Counted from the first letter of the stretch, positions 6,605-15,166 are shown. The stretch: 64,000 bases of DNA from Marinobacter sp. BGYM27 (GCA_025153445.1 JANZNS010000010.1:1-64000), one strand, 5' to 3'. Notes: a model not told the origin generated them from the letters alone. Made by a program: numbers and translations.

Positions 6605-7702
6605 TCAACGACGGCGTAGCAAGTCCGCCAGCGATTGCAGGAGGGTTTCGGTTTCGATCCAGCCCAGGCAGGGATCGGTGATCGACTGACCGTAGAGCAG
6701 ATCGGCGCCGTCGTTCTGCCGGCCTGGCTCGAGGAAGCTCTCCAGCATAATCGCCCGGATACGGGTGTTGCCGGCACAGCGCTGGACCACCACATCCCGG
6801 GCAATCGACATTTGGCGCTCCGCTTGTTTACAGGCATTGTCATGACTGCAATCGACCATAATCGCGGCACTCAGATCAGCCTTGGCTAACGCTTCTGTTG
6901 CCTCACTGATGCTATCGGCATCGTAGTTGGTTATGCCACGGCCGCCACGTAACACCAGATGAACATCCTGATTGCCACCGGTGATCAGCATTGCCGGGCG
7001 ACCGTCCGGGTCCATGCCCAGCAGATGATGCGAGTGACGCGCCGACTGCATGGCGTTCAGGGCCATGCCGACACTGCCGTCGGTGCCATTCTTGAAACCG
7101 ACAGGCATCGGCAGACCGCTGGCCATTTCACGGTGCAACTGGGATTCGGTTGTGCGGGCGCCAATGGCGGTCCAGGACACCAGATCCTCCAGGTAGTTAA
7201 CGGCAACCGGGTTAAGGGCTTCGGTGGCCAGCGGCAGCCCGAGCGACGCCAGGTTCAGCAGCAACCGGCGCGAGCGCACCAGCCCCTGCGCCATATCCCC
7301 CTGGCCGGTACGTTCCGGATCGTATAGCAGCCCTTTCCAACCGACTGTTGTACGGGGCTTCTCAAGGTAAGCACGCATCACTACAACGCACTGGTCACTG
7401 ACTGTTTCCGCCAGACGCGCCAGACGCTCGCCGTATTCCAGCGCCGCCACTTCGTCGTGAACCGAACAGGGCCCGACGACCAGCAGCATTCTCGGATCAT
7501 CACCGGCCAGAACCCGACGAATAGTGTTCCGGTGGCGGGCGACCTGCTCGGCCAGCTCCGCGCTGACGGGCAATTCATGACGAAGTTGCGCCGGGGTAGG
7601 CAAAGTCACCACAGTGTGTCGCTCCTCGTCATTGCCTGCTGTTGCGTGCGGGTTCAGTGCAGTTGTGGTTTTAACATCCGTTGTTGGCATTGGCATGTTC
7701 AT
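6605..7702 (-). CDS. 3-deoxy-7-phosphoheptulonate synthase (DAHP synthase, class I AroFGH type)
   Basis: The protein has 365 aa. It catalyses condensation of phosphoenolpyruvate and erythrose 4-phosphate, the first step of the shikimate pathway. Landmarks: LLVVGPCSVHDEVAALEYGE, VVMRAYLEKPRTTVGWKGL, PMPVGFKNGTDGSVGMALNA, IMVDCSHDNA and SITDPCLGWIET, all characteristic of the short type I-alpha enzymes. Whether it is the Phe-, Tyr- or Trp-inhibited isozyme cannot be told from a glance. The start ATG at 7702 has GGAG about ten bases upstream. A long 5' region (7703-8184) contains an aromatic-rich leader ORF and a strong terminator, so expression is probably attenuated by charged aromatic tRNAs. 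The gene converges with the chemoreceptor gene. Confidence 0.95.
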   Translation of the reverse strand: MNMPMPTTDVKTTTALNPHATAGNDEERHTVVTLPTPAQLRHELPVSAELAEQVARHRNTIRRVLAGDDPRMLLVVGPCSVHDEVAALEYGERLARLAETVSDQCVVVMRAYLEKPRTTVGWKGLLYDPERTGQGDMAQGLVRSRRLLLNLASLGLPLATEALNPVAVNYLEDLVSWTAIGARTTESQLHREMASGLPMPVGFKNGTDGSVGMALNAMQSARHSHHLLGMDPDGRPAMLITGGNQDVHLVLRGGRGITNYDADSISEATEALAKADLSAAIMVDCSHDNACKQAERQMSIARDVVVQRCAGNTRIRAIMLESFLEPGRQNDGADLLYGQSITDPCLGWIETETLLQSLADLLRRR

Positions 7703-7940
7703 TATGAGTGCTCCGGTACAAAAAAGTTGCGATATCAGTTTTATGGGCGCCGGCCTGCCTTCAGGCCCTGCTTAAATGACCACAAGGGTTGACGTTCAAT
7801 AACGCCAACCGCTGATAAATCGCCAACCTGTCCGTCCGGATTTCGGAAGAAGGTGAGAGATCACTGTGCACAGCTCGGAATCTGGCTGCATATCGCTGTT
7901 CATGTCACTGTTCATTTCTCTATTCCAGTCTTCCAGAATC

Positions 7941-7977
7941 AAAAAAGCCCCGATGGCTGCTGCCAATCGGGGCTTTT
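7941..7977 (-). terminator. Attenuator terminator in the DAHP synthase leader
   Basis: Read on the minus strand, AAAAGCCCCGAT and ATCGGGGCTTTTTT form a perfect stem around TGGCAGCAGCC, ending in six T. It lies between the leader peptide stop (8038) and the DAHP synthase start (7702), so it can only act as an attenuator for that gene. Upstream segments offer alternatives. CGGGCC..CGCC at the leader stop can pair with GGCGGCCCG downstream. GGCTGCC can pair with GGCAGC inside the terminator loop region, which would disfavour the terminator. The pairing scheme is inferred by eye. Confidence 0.85.
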
Positions 7978-8037
7978 CGTCCGGTGGCAGCCTGGGTTTC
8001 TGCCGGGCCGCCTTCCTGAAATCTGAGTGAAGGTTTT

Positions 8038-8184
8038 CTAGGCGTGGCCCGACGTCTGGCTAAAATAAAAGCCATAGCTAAACCACCACGAAAACGCAGA
8101 CGCGCCGGTACCTGCCGGAACACCGGAAGCGGAAATATGCTGTAATTGACTGTCCGATTGACAGAGTGCGCGTGAGCTATTCAT
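8038..8184 (-). CDS. Aromatic leader peptide of the DAHP synthase attenuator
   Basis: A short ORF of 48 codons (52 from the ATG at 8196) contains the run F-S-W-W-F-S-Y-G-F-Y-F (8062-8094) fifteen codons before its end, followed by S-Q-T-S-G-H-A and a TAG stop. Eight of eleven codons specify Phe, Trp or Tyr. This is far beyond chance and is the signature of a leader peptide whose translation stalls when aromatic tRNAs are uncharged. A strong terminator follows about 60 bases later. The start is uncertain: no Shine-Dalgarno sequence is seen, and the best promoter would start transcription close to the ATG at 8184, implying leaderless or unusual initiation. The sensor for all three aromatic amino acids would fit a general shikimate entry enzyme. 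Confidence 0.75.
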   Translation of the reverse strand: MNSSRALCQSDSQLQHISASGVPAGTGASAFSWWFSYGFYFSQTSGHA

Positions 8185-8191
8185 GCTTTTC

Positions 8192-8219
8192 ATCATAACC
8201 CAGTCTGATGGTAATGCAA
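8192..8219 (-). promoter_or_regulatory. Predicted sigma-70 promoter of the DAHP synthase leader
   Basis: On the minus strand TTGCAT (8219-8214) and TATGAT (8197-8192) are separated by 16 bases, a good sigma-70 match. Transcription would begin near 8185. The region 8192-8259 is the divergent intergenic space shared with the plus-strand gene at 8260. Confidence 0.55.
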
Positions 8220-8259
8220 CAACCGTAGATTCCGGTATGTTGCCCGAGGAGTTGTCTGA

Positions 8260-9030
8260 ATGATCAGGAACAGCCTGTTGGCGCTGATTTTAATGGTACT
8301 GACACCGCTTGCGCTGGCCGCACCCGAGCTGCGTACCTACTCGCTACAAAACCGCCCTGCCGACGATGTCGCCGCGCAACTACACCAGCTCTACCCCGAT
8401 GAGCTCAGCATCAGTTCTCAAGCCCAGACGCTGATTGTTCGCGCCGAACCCCGGGTGCTGGACGAAATTTCGACCCTTATCGAGACCATGGACGTGGCCG
8501 CCGCACAATTACGCATTACCGTGCGCAGCGGCAATGCCGGGGACAGCAACAGGCAGGGAGGCGGCATCACGATTAACAACGGCAATGTCAGCGTGCAGGG
8601 CGAGCGCAAGGTCATTACGACCCGGCGTAACCGTGAACAATCGCTGATTGTTCAGGATGGCCAGGCTGCCCATATCAAGTCAGGCAGTATCCAGACGCTC
8701 CCCATCGCCATCAGTGGCGGCTTCAATCCGGCGGCGATTCTGCAGCAGGTCGACATCAGCAGTGGCTTTGTTATCAGCCCGCGCGTTATATCCGGCCAGC
8801 AGGTTGAGTTGCAGATTATGGCGTTCGATAACACCCCGCAGGGGGATTTGCCTGCCGGCTATGAAACCGAAGCTGTCATGACACTGCGCCGGGTGTCGCC
8901 GGGCGAGTGGGTCGAGCTGGGCAGCACGGATACCCGCCAGGCGGGTAACCAGTCAGGCATTACCTACGAAGTTGGTGGCAGCAGACAAAGCTCCCAGAGC
9001 TTTTCTGTGAAAGTGGATGTGTTGCGATAA
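8260..9030 (+). CDS. Periplasmic protein with secretin N-type domain
   Basis: The protein has 256 aa. A Sec signal peptide of about 20 residues ends ...LALAAPE. Residues 25-85 match the secretin short N-domain (NolW-like) pattern: RTYSLQNRPADDVAAQLHQL, then SISSQAQTLIVRAEPRVLDE and ISTLIETMDV. The rest is glycine- and beta-rich, with GGGITINNGNVSVQGERKV as a secretin-like amyloid-type strand region, but a full secretin barrel is missing. Secretin N-domains line the periplasmic vestibule of outer-membrane secretion pores. This short protein may be a periplasmic relative or a pilotin-like partner, and its true role is unknown. GAGGAG precedes the ATG. It is divergent from the aromatic leader and convergent with the J-domain gene at 9053. 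Confidence 0.75.
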   Translation: MIRNSLLALILMVLTPLALAAPELRTYSLQNRPADDVAAQLHQLYPDELSISSQAQTLIVRAEPRVLDEISTLIETMDVAAAQLRITVRSGNAGDSNRQGGGITINNGNVSVQGERKVITTRRNREQSLIVQDGQAAHIKSGSIQTLPIAISGGFNPAAILQQVDISSGFVISPRVISGQQVELQIMAFDNTPQGDLPAGYETEAVMTLRRVSPGEWVELGSTDTRQAGNQSGITYEVGGSRQSSQSFSVKVDVLR

Positions 9031-9052
9031 GCCATCGATCGTCTTTTCGTGC

Positions 9053-9628
9053 TTATTTGGGAACCAACACGCTCTTGGCTTCGTTAATTTTCGCCGCCAG
9101 GTAGTCGTTGCCGCCGCGATCGGGATGCATTTTCTGCATCAATCGGCGATGAGCAGCGACGATTTCTTCCCGTGTCGCGGATTCGGTCACGCCCAAAACG
9201 TCACGGGCTTCCCGGGGTGACATGGCAGAACCGGTGGCGTGTTGTTGCTGGCGATGTTCACCCTCCGGGCCGCCAGCGGCGCCCGTCTCGCCTTTGAAAT
9301 GCCGGTAGGCTTTATTCATCAGCGGCATATAACGCAGCAACGCCGGCAGTTTTCTGAGAAACGGAATCAGCGCTCCCACGGCCGCGACCAACACGTGAAT
9401 GCGACCGGTCAGCAACAGGGCCAGCAGCATAACAATGAAGCCGCCAACCAGGACGCGCGTAATAAACTGACGCTTCCTGTCAGCCGGCAGATTTGACCAG
9501 TGCTGCAGTACCAGAAAAACACCGATGGTCAGCCCGATCCCGAGAATCCAGTGCACCTTGCCGCTTACCTCTTCAATTGACGGTGATTGACGATCCCGTG
9601 CCGGAAACCCACCGTGCGGGGTTATCAT
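9053..9628 (-). CDS. Membrane-anchored J-domain protein
   Basis: The protein has up to 191 aa. Hydrophobic segments lie at about residues 27-44, 60-80 and 82-95. A C-terminal J domain (residues 137-190) contains [20 protein letters not shown] and the HPDRGG catalytic loop needed to stimulate Hsp70 ATPase. The layout resembles TIM14/DjlC-like small membrane J proteins, which recruit DnaK to the membrane. The start is ambiguous. ATG at 9628 overlaps nothing essential, but a GTG at 9556 has GAGG upstream and would begin directly before the first membrane segment. It is convergent with the secretin-N gene, 22 bases between stops. Confidence 0.85.
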   Translation of the reverse strand: MITPHGGFPARDRQSPSIEEVSGKVHWILGIGLTIGVFLVLQHWSNLPADRKRQFITRVLVGGFIVMLLALLLTGRIHVLVAAVGALIPFLRKLPALLRYMPLMNKAYRHFKGETGAAGGPEGEHRQQQHATGSAMSPREARDVLGVTESATREEIVAAHRRLMQKMHPDRGGNDYLAAKINEAKSVLVPK

Positions 9629-9790
9629 ATCGTCTGTTCATCATGCCAAAATCCGACTGGCCAGCCTATCCTTCTCTGTCCGAACGGCTCAATAGTTTGC
9701 CTTCTCACCTTTTCTGAACAGATGGCAATAGGTGGCGCATCGCGGTTTTGCTATGCTTGCGGAGCTTCAGATAATCAGGACGTTCCTTTT

Positions 9791-10663
9791 ATGCTCAGCT
9801 CATTGCCAACGGACGCGGCAATTGCCTTCCAGGGTCACCGTGGCGCTTACTCACATTTAGCCTGCCAGAAAGTCTTTCCGGATCACGCCGTGCAGCCTTG
9901 CACCAGTTTTCTGGATGCCATGCGCGCCGTTGAAAATGGCTACGCTGCGCGTGCGATGATCCCGCTGGAAAACTCCACCGCAGGCCGGGTTGAAGAGATT
10001 TACCGCCTGATCCCTGAAATGAAACTGCACCTGGTGGGCGAGCATTTTGAGCCCGTCAATCATTGTCTGATGGCACTGCCAGGCGTAAGCCTGGATGAGC
10101 TGTCCACCGTGGCTTCCCATCCCCAGGCTCTGGCCCAGTGCGCACGCCACATTGAAGCCGCGGGCTTCACCGCCGAAGCGACGCTCGATACTGCCGGCGC
10201 TGCGCTGGCCGTCAGTGAAGGCGGCGACCGCAGCCGGGGCGCCATTGCCTCGAAGCTGGCTGCAGAGCTGTATGGCCTGACGATACTGAACGATCATTTC
10301 CAGGATGTGACGGGTAACACCACCCGCTTCATCATCCTCTCGGGCACAGAAGTGATCCCCGAATTTGATCCCTCCCGCGCCTATATCACCTCCATTGTAT
10401 TTCGCGTGCGCAACATTCCGGCCGCGCTCTATAAAGGGCTCGGGGGCTTTGCCACCAATGGCGTAAATATGGTCAAGCTGGAAAGCTACATTATCGGCAG
10501 CAGCCTGAGTGCCAGTCAGTTCCATGTGGATATCGAAGGTCACGTGGCCCAGCGCTCGCTGCAGCTCGCACTTGAAGAACTCGCCTTTTTTGCAGAAGAC
10601 GTGCGAATTCTGGGCACCTGCGAGGCGCATCCGTTCCGCGCCAGCCATCAATTCAGGGACTGA
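9791..10663 (+). CDS. pheA: Prephenate dehydratase, monofunctional, with ACT domain
   Basis: The protein has 290 aa from the ATG at 9791 (CAGGA upstream). It converts prephenate to phenylpyruvate in phenylalanine synthesis. The dehydratase domain (about 10-190) shows IAFQGHRGAYSHLA, MIPLENSTAGRVEEIYRLI, VASHPQALAQC and the catalytic-site GNTTRFIILS. An ACT regulatory domain follows (about 200-280), with NIPAALYKGLGGFATNGVNM and the ESYIIG motif that binds phenylalanine. Most gammaproteobacterial PheA proteins carry an N-terminal chorismate mutase; here that module is absent, as in the alphaproteobacterial form. The upstream in-frame sequence (from 9587) does not resemble AroQ and overlaps the opposite-strand gene. 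The next gene starts two bases after its stop. Confidence 0.93.
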   Translation: MLSSLPTDAAIAFQGHRGAYSHLACQKVFPDHAVQPCTSFLDAMRAVENGYAARAMIPLENSTAGRVEEIYRLIPEMKLHLVGEHFEPVNHCLMALPGVSLDELSTVASHPQALAQCARHIEAAGFTAEATLDTAGAALAVSEGGDRSRGAIASKLAAELYGLTILNDHFQDVTGNTTRFIILSGTEVIPEFDPSRAYITSIVFRVRNIPAALYKGLGGFATNGVNMVKLESYIIGSSLSASQFHVDIEGHVAQRSLQLALEELAFFAEDVRILGTCEAHPFRASHQFRD

Positions 10664-10665
10664 CT

Positions 10666-10992
10666 GTGACCCTCGGCAACCTCTTCATTATTTTTCTGCT
10701 CTGCTATATCGCCTGGTACTGGTGGCGCGCGAAAGAAATCAAGGACTATGTCCTCCGTGCGTGCCGGGAACACTGCGAGAGGCTGGACGTTTTGCTGCTG
10801 GATGACGCCGTATACCTGCGGGGCATCTGGTTCAAGCGTGATCCCGAAGGGCGGGTCAGGGTCTGGCGCCGTTTCATGTTCGAATTCACTTCCACCGGCG
10901 AAGACCGCTATCTCGGCCATGCCGTTCTGCTCGGGCGCACCATCGAGCATATGGAACTGCAACCCCACCGGCTGCCACCCGGTCAGCAGTAA
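10666..10992 (+). CDS. DUF3301 family membrane-anchored protein
   Basis: The protein has 108 aa and starts at a GTG two bases after the prephenate dehydratase stop, implying translational coupling. One N-terminal TM helix (FIIFLLCYIAWYWW, about residues 7-20) precedes a basic cytoplasmic domain with REHCERLDVLLLDDAVYLRG and WRRFMFEFTSTGEDRYLGHA, the pattern of DUF3301 proteins found widely in gammaproteobacteria. The function is unknown. Confidence 0.85.
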   Translation: MTLGNLFIIFLLCYIAWYWWRAKEIKDYVLRACREHCERLDVLLLDDAVYLRGIWFKRDPEGRVRVWRRFMFEFTSTGEDRYLGHAVLLGRTIEHMELQPHRLPPGQQ

Positions 10993-11161
10993 CCCACAGG
11001 CCCGATCAGTGTGATCGGCCTTCAACTCTGCCATCGTGTAACCTGATCTCCCCCAAATGGGTGATTCAGCCTACCGATATTCCTCTTTAATAATGACCGC
11101 GCATTGACGACCGGCAGCTTCGCTAAAGGAGCCCGCCTTACAAAAACAACAGGAGTCAACC

Positions 11162-12091
11162 ATGCGTAAGAAACTCATCATCTCTTTGGTGGCGTTATGC
11201 TGTGCCACCGTTTCCGCCCCTACCTTTGCCTGGTGGGGTTACACCAAAACCAAGCATCCGATCGTACTGGTCCACGGCGTTACCGGCTTCAGCACGATTG
11301 GCGGATTGGTCAATTATTTCCACACGGTTCCCTGGAATCTCGAGCGTGACGGCGCCAAGGTCTATACCGCGTCGGTTTCCTTCGTCAACAGCAGTGAAAA
11401 GCGGGGGCAGCAGCTGGCCAATTACATTAATGGCCTGGGCGAATCGAAGGTCAACATCATGGCCCATTCTCAGGGCGCGCCGTCGGCCCGGGTCACCGCC
11501 TCACTGATTCCCAACAAGATCGCATCGATCACGTCAATCAACGGCGCCAACAAGGGCTCAAAAGTAGCCGATGTGATCCGTGGCATCATTCCGCCTGGTA
11601 GCTATGTCGAAGGCGGTGTTAACGCCATTGCCAATGCACTGGGTGATATCGTCAACGCTCTGTCCGACTCCAACAATCCACAGGACGGCGTGGCGGCACT
11701 GGAAACCCTGACCACATCCAGCACCTGGAACCTGAACAACGCGCTGGGCTGGAAAGGAATCAACAAAAACAACTGCTCCGGCACCAATGAAGATGTCTGG
11801 ATCAATGGCAACAAGATCAAGTACTTCTCCTGGAGCGGCGACAATGTGTGGACCAACGTCGCTGACATATCTGATCCTTTCCTGATTGTGACGTCCAAGG
11901 CTTTTGGCAACGAAGCCAGCGATGGTCTGATCAGCGTCTGCTCTTCCAAAATGGGTAACGTCATCGGCACCAGCTACGACATGAACCATGTGGACGCAAT
12001 CAACCACCTGTTCGGCGCACGCTCGGTCTGGACCAACCCGGTCTCGCTGTACCGCAGCCAGGCAAACCGTCTGAAAAACCGCGGGCTGTAA
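11162..12091 (+). CDS. Secreted triacylglycerol lipase (family I, Lif-dependent)
   Basis: The protein has 309 aa. A signal peptide of about 23 residues ends ...SAPTFA before WWGYTKTKHP. The fold is the Pseudomonas/Burkholderia lactonising lipase type: KHPIVLVHGVTGF carries the oxyanion-hole region, the nucleophile Ser103 sits in AHSQGAP, Asp is in EASDGLISV and His in MNHVDAINHLFG. A Cys pair (NNCSGT, SVCSS) matches the conserved disulfide. The nucleophile elbow reads A-H-S-Q-G rather than the usual G-H-S-Q-G. The foldase gene follows 79 bases downstream, which fits secretion via the Sec and type II pathway. It hydrolyses long-chain triglycerides. Confidence 0.93.
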   Translation: MRKKLIISLVALCCATVSAPTFAWWGYTKTKHPIVLVHGVTGFSTIGGLVNYFHTVPWNLERDGAKVYTASVSFVNSSEKRGQQLANYINGLGESKVNIMAHSQGAPSARVTASLIPNKIASITSINGANKGSKVADVIRGIIPPGSYVEGGVNAIANALGDIVNALSDSNNPQDGVAALETLTTSSTWNLNNALGWKGINKNNCSGTNEDVWINGNKIKYFSWSGDNVWTNVADISDPFLIVTSKAFGNEASDGLISVCSSKMGNVIGTSYDMNHVDAINHLFGARSVWTNPVSLYRSQANRLKNRGL

Positions 12092-12170
12092 TACCCCGGC
12101 CCAGCGCGCCGGCCTGCTCCTGCAGCAGGTCGGCGCATTCGTATTCCGGTCCACTCTCGCGAGAGGTTGT

Positions 12171-13268
12171 ATGCGCGATCACAGTAGCCCACGCAAATTC
12201 ATTGTCATCAGCACTTTAGCCGTCAGCCTTGGCGCCATTGGCCTGGGGCTCTGGTTCAATCAGCCATCAACTGAACCGCAACCCGCCACGGCCGCATCGG
12301 CCCGGCCCGGCGATGAAACACAAACCGCTGCGCCCGCAAGCCAAAAGCTCACCGCCGCAAAACCGGAATCAGAAACCCGGGGAAGTGTTGCGGCAACGCC
12401 CCGCGAGTGGACAGAACAGCCCTTCGCCCCCTCTCTTGAAGGTACTGAAATCGATGGCCAGCTTCGGGCCGACGCCAACGGCGATCTGATCATCGATCTG
12501 GAGGTGAAAGATTTCTTCGACTACTTTCTGAACACCGTCGGCCAGGTGCCACCTGAAGAGGCACTCAGCGCGATCCAGTCGATGGCCAACAACAATCTTC
12601 CTGATTCCGCGGCCAAACAGGCGATGGCGCTGCTGGACAGCTACCTGGAATACAAGCGTGAGGCGTTGGCACTCAGTCAGGTGCGGCTTGATCCCGGTCG
12701 CCAGTCTGATCCGAAATATCAGGTTGCCCAACTGCGCCAGGCACTGGCCGATCTCAAGGCGGTGCGTCGCAACACCATGTCACCGGAGGCCGTCGAGGCC
12801 TTTTTCGGCCTGGAGGAGGCTTATGGTGAATACACTGTCGCCTCCATTGAAATTCAACAGCGCGAAGACCTGTCGCCCGAAGCCCGGAACACCCTGCTTC
12901 AATGGCAGCGGCAGCAGTTGCCAGAGGTCATTCGGCGAACGGAAGCCACGTTGATTGATGAAAACAAAGTCAGCGAAGCACGCCAGCAGGCAATTGCCGA
13001 TGCCGACTCGCCAGAAGACGCCGGTCGCAAGTTGCAGGCGCTGGGACTGGATTCTTCGCAGGCAGACGACGTCGTAAGTTATCTGCAGGAACGGGAAGAG
13101 TTCGACGCCAGCTTTGAGGACTACCAGAAAGCGCTGACCAAACTGGAAACCTCCGGCCTTGCACCGGAAGATCAGGCTGAACAGCAGCAAGCCTTGCTGG
13201 AGCAGTACTTCAGCAATGAACAGACTCAAACCTGGGCGAAACTGCGGCAACTGAGCCAATCCCCCTGA
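12171..13268 (+). CDS. Lipase-specific foldase (Lif)
   Basis: The protein has 365 aa. It has an N-terminal membrane anchor (about residues 11-29), a variable Ala/Pro/Thr-rich linker (30-80), and an all-helical foldase domain. The signature RxxFDY(F/C)LSAxGE appears as KDFFDYFLNTVGQ near residue 116, with Lys in place of Arg. Lif proteins sit in the inner membrane facing the periplasm and steer folding of the cognate lipase encoded just upstream. Length and position match the usual lipA-lif operon. Confidence 0.92.
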   Translation: MRDHSSPRKFIVISTLAVSLGAIGLGLWFNQPSTEPQPATAASARPGDETQTAAPASQKLTAAKPESETRGSVAATPREWTEQPFAPSLEGTEIDGQLRADANGDLIIDLEVKDFFDYFLNTVGQVPPEEALSAIQSMANNNLPDSAAKQAMALLDSYLEYKREALALSQVRLDPGRQSDPKYQVAQLRQALADLKAVRRNTMSPEAVEAFFGLEEAYGEYTVASIEIQQREDLSPEARNTLLQWQRQQLPEVIRRTEATLIDENKVSEARQQAIADADSPEDAGRKLQALGLDSSQADDVVSYLQEREEFDASFEDYQKALTKLETSGLAPEDQAEQQQALLEQYFSNEQTQTWAKLRQLSQSP

Positions 13269-13366
13269 TCGCAACCGGGGATACGTGATCCATAGTTTGT
13301 GCTCCAGTACCCACCCGTGCTGACTCGCGGCGCTAGACTGGCGTAAAACAAGAAAGCGGATCCACC

Positions 13367-15166
13367 GTGAAACTCAACGAATTTGAAGCCCAACGCGCCA
13401 CCGGTCACCGGTGGCTGCGCTTTGATCCGGCAATTGAAACCTGCTATCGACACGAGCGTGAAGCCGCGCTACCTGAGCGTGCTCGTCCGGTAGCCGCCAG
13501 CGCTCTGTTCCTGTTTCTTGTGTATGCGTTGCTTGATCCGGCATTCCTGCCGCCGTCACTGGCCTGGCAAACCATCGCCATGCGGCTGCTGTTTACCTGC
13601 CCCATGATCGGCTTCGTCTGGGCTCTGACCTACCTGCCTCCCCGCACCGGCCCCAAGCCACCGAGGCTCAGCATTACGCCCGCCCATTTTGCCCGCTGGT
13701 ATGCACTCTCCTATTTGTGGGGAGGCCTCAGCGTCGTGCTTATCATTGCCCTGGCCCGCAACCAGCAATACCCGATGCCCTATGACGGCATTCTGCTGAT
13801 GCTCATGTTCGGGTATTTTCTGATGGGCCTGCCGTTTCGCACCGCTTCAATTGGTTCCGCGTTAATTATTGCAGCCTATCTGCTCGTTGAGGTGATCTAC
13901 CAAACCCCACCGCGGGTGATCGGCGTCAACATGTTCTTTGTGATGACCGCCAACCTGATCGGCATGGTTGGCGCCTGGCTCAGGGAACACCAGCAACGGG
14001 CTCACTTTATTGACCGGCAACTACTGGAGCTGTCCCGGCAAAAAGCAGAGACCGACAGCGCCGAGAAAACCCATTTGATCAGCGTCGCCAGTCATGACCT
14101 TCGCCAACCCCTGAATGTGATCAATCTGCTGTTGGAAAACCTGTCGGCAACACGCCTTGGCAACGATCAGGCCCCAATGGTTGATCGCCTTCAGCGTTCG
14201 GTCAGTCATTTCAATGGACTTCTGGGTTCGCTGCTGGATATCTCACGTATTCAGGAAAATATGGTGCGGCCGCTACCGGAAACCATCATCGCAAATGACG
14301 CCATGCAACAGATGGCAGAGACCTGTTTTGCTGTGGCCCAGCGTGCCGGCATCACACTGCGTGCGGCCCCGTCCCGGGAACCTGTCACCGTGCAGGCGGA
14401 CCCGCACCTGCTTCACCGGATTCTTCAGAATCTGGTGGTCAATGCGATCCAGCACAGCCACGGCAAGGAAGTCACCCTGGGTATCAGCCCCGGCGACAGA
14501 CACCACCGCCTGTGGGTGAAAGACGATGGTTGCGGCCTCGATGAAACGACCCAACAGCGTATCTTCGATACCTTCTATCGCGCCGATTCCACAGACAATT
14601 CTGATCCGGGGCTCGGCCTTGGGCTGGCCATCACCCGAGAGCTGACCCAGCTGATGAGCGGGCATTACGGCATCACATCCGCAAAGGGGGAAGGCAGCCT
14701 GTTCTGGATCGAGTTACCCGCCGGCAGGCTCCCCGATCAGCCAACGATTACCACTCGTGCTCCAGAGCACAGTCAGCATCTTCAGCAACTGTTACTGGTC
14801 GAGGACGATCGCGATTCACGCCAGGGCATGGCCGCCATGCTCAGACGCTGGGGCTATCAGGTGGCAGAAGCGGAGTCGGCGGAAGCCGCCCGCGCCCTTG
14901 TCGCCAGCGAGACATTTGACCTGATGATCAGCGATTTGCACCTGCCGGCGGAATCCGGTCGCGAACTCTACGCAAGCCTGCGGTCGGCCCGAAAGGTCCG
15001 GTGCGGTGTGCTGGTGACAGCCGATACCGGCGAAGCCCAGGCGTATATCAGGGAAGATAACCTGTGGCTAATGCACAAACCGCTGGTGCCATCGCGACTG
15101 CGTGCGGTACTGCAACGCTTGCAGCAAACCGGAAGTGCGCCAGATAGCGAAGACCCGGCACCCTAA
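13367..15166 (+). CDS. Hybrid sensor histidine kinase/response regulator
   Basis: The protein has 599 aa and starts at a GTG. About six TM helices occupy residues 43-205 with almost no periplasmic loop, suggesting intramembrane or lipid-phase sensing. The HisKA domain carries the phosphoacceptor His in SVASHDLRQPLNVI (about 245). The ATPase has the N box NLVVNAIQHS, the G1 box VKDDGCGLDE and the G2 box GLGLGLAITREL. A C-terminal receiver domain (about 475-590) has LLLVEDD and the phospho-Asp in LMISDLHLP. The signal is unknown. A LuxR-type regulator gene is convergent and ends 60 bases away, making it the likely output partner. Confidence 0.92.
   Translation: MKLNEFEAQRATGHRWLRFDPAIETCYRHEREAALPERARPVAASALFLFLVYALLDPAFLPPSLAWQTIAMRLLFTCPMIGFVWALTYLPPRTGPKPPRLSITPAHFARWYALSYLWGGLSVVLIIALARNQQYPMPYDGILLMLMFGYFLMGLPFRTASIGSALIIAAYLLVEVIYQTPPRVIGVNMFFVMTANLIGMVGAWLREHQQRAHFIDRQLLELSRQKAETDSAEKTHLISVASHDLRQPLNVINLLLENLSATRLGNDQAPMVDRLQRSVSHFNGLLGSLLDISRIQENMVRPLPETIIANDAMQQMAETCFAVAQRAGITLRAAPSREPVTVQADPHLLHRILQNLVVNAIQHSHGKEVTLGISPGDRHHRLWVKDDGCGLDETTQQRIFDTFYRADSTDNSDPGLGLGLAITRELTQLMSGHYGITSAKGEGSLFWIELPAGRLPDQPTITTRAPEHSQHLQQLLLVEDDRDSRQGMAAMLRRWGYQVAEAESAEAARALVASETFDLMISDLHLPAESGRELYASLRSARKVRCGVLVTADTGEAQAYIREDNLWLMHKPLVPSRLRAVLQRLQQTGSAPDSEDPAP

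Noticed and set aside
7920-8123. A 67-codon minus-strand ORF overlapping the aromatic leader region.
   Set aside because: It is in a different frame from the aromatic-rich leader and runs through the terminator stem; arginine-rich with no family.
9587-9790. An N-terminal extension of prephenate dehydratase to the codon at 9587.
   Set aside because: The extra residues are unlike chorismate mutase or any known extension and overlap the divergent J-domain gene; the ATG at 9791 directly precedes the conserved domain.
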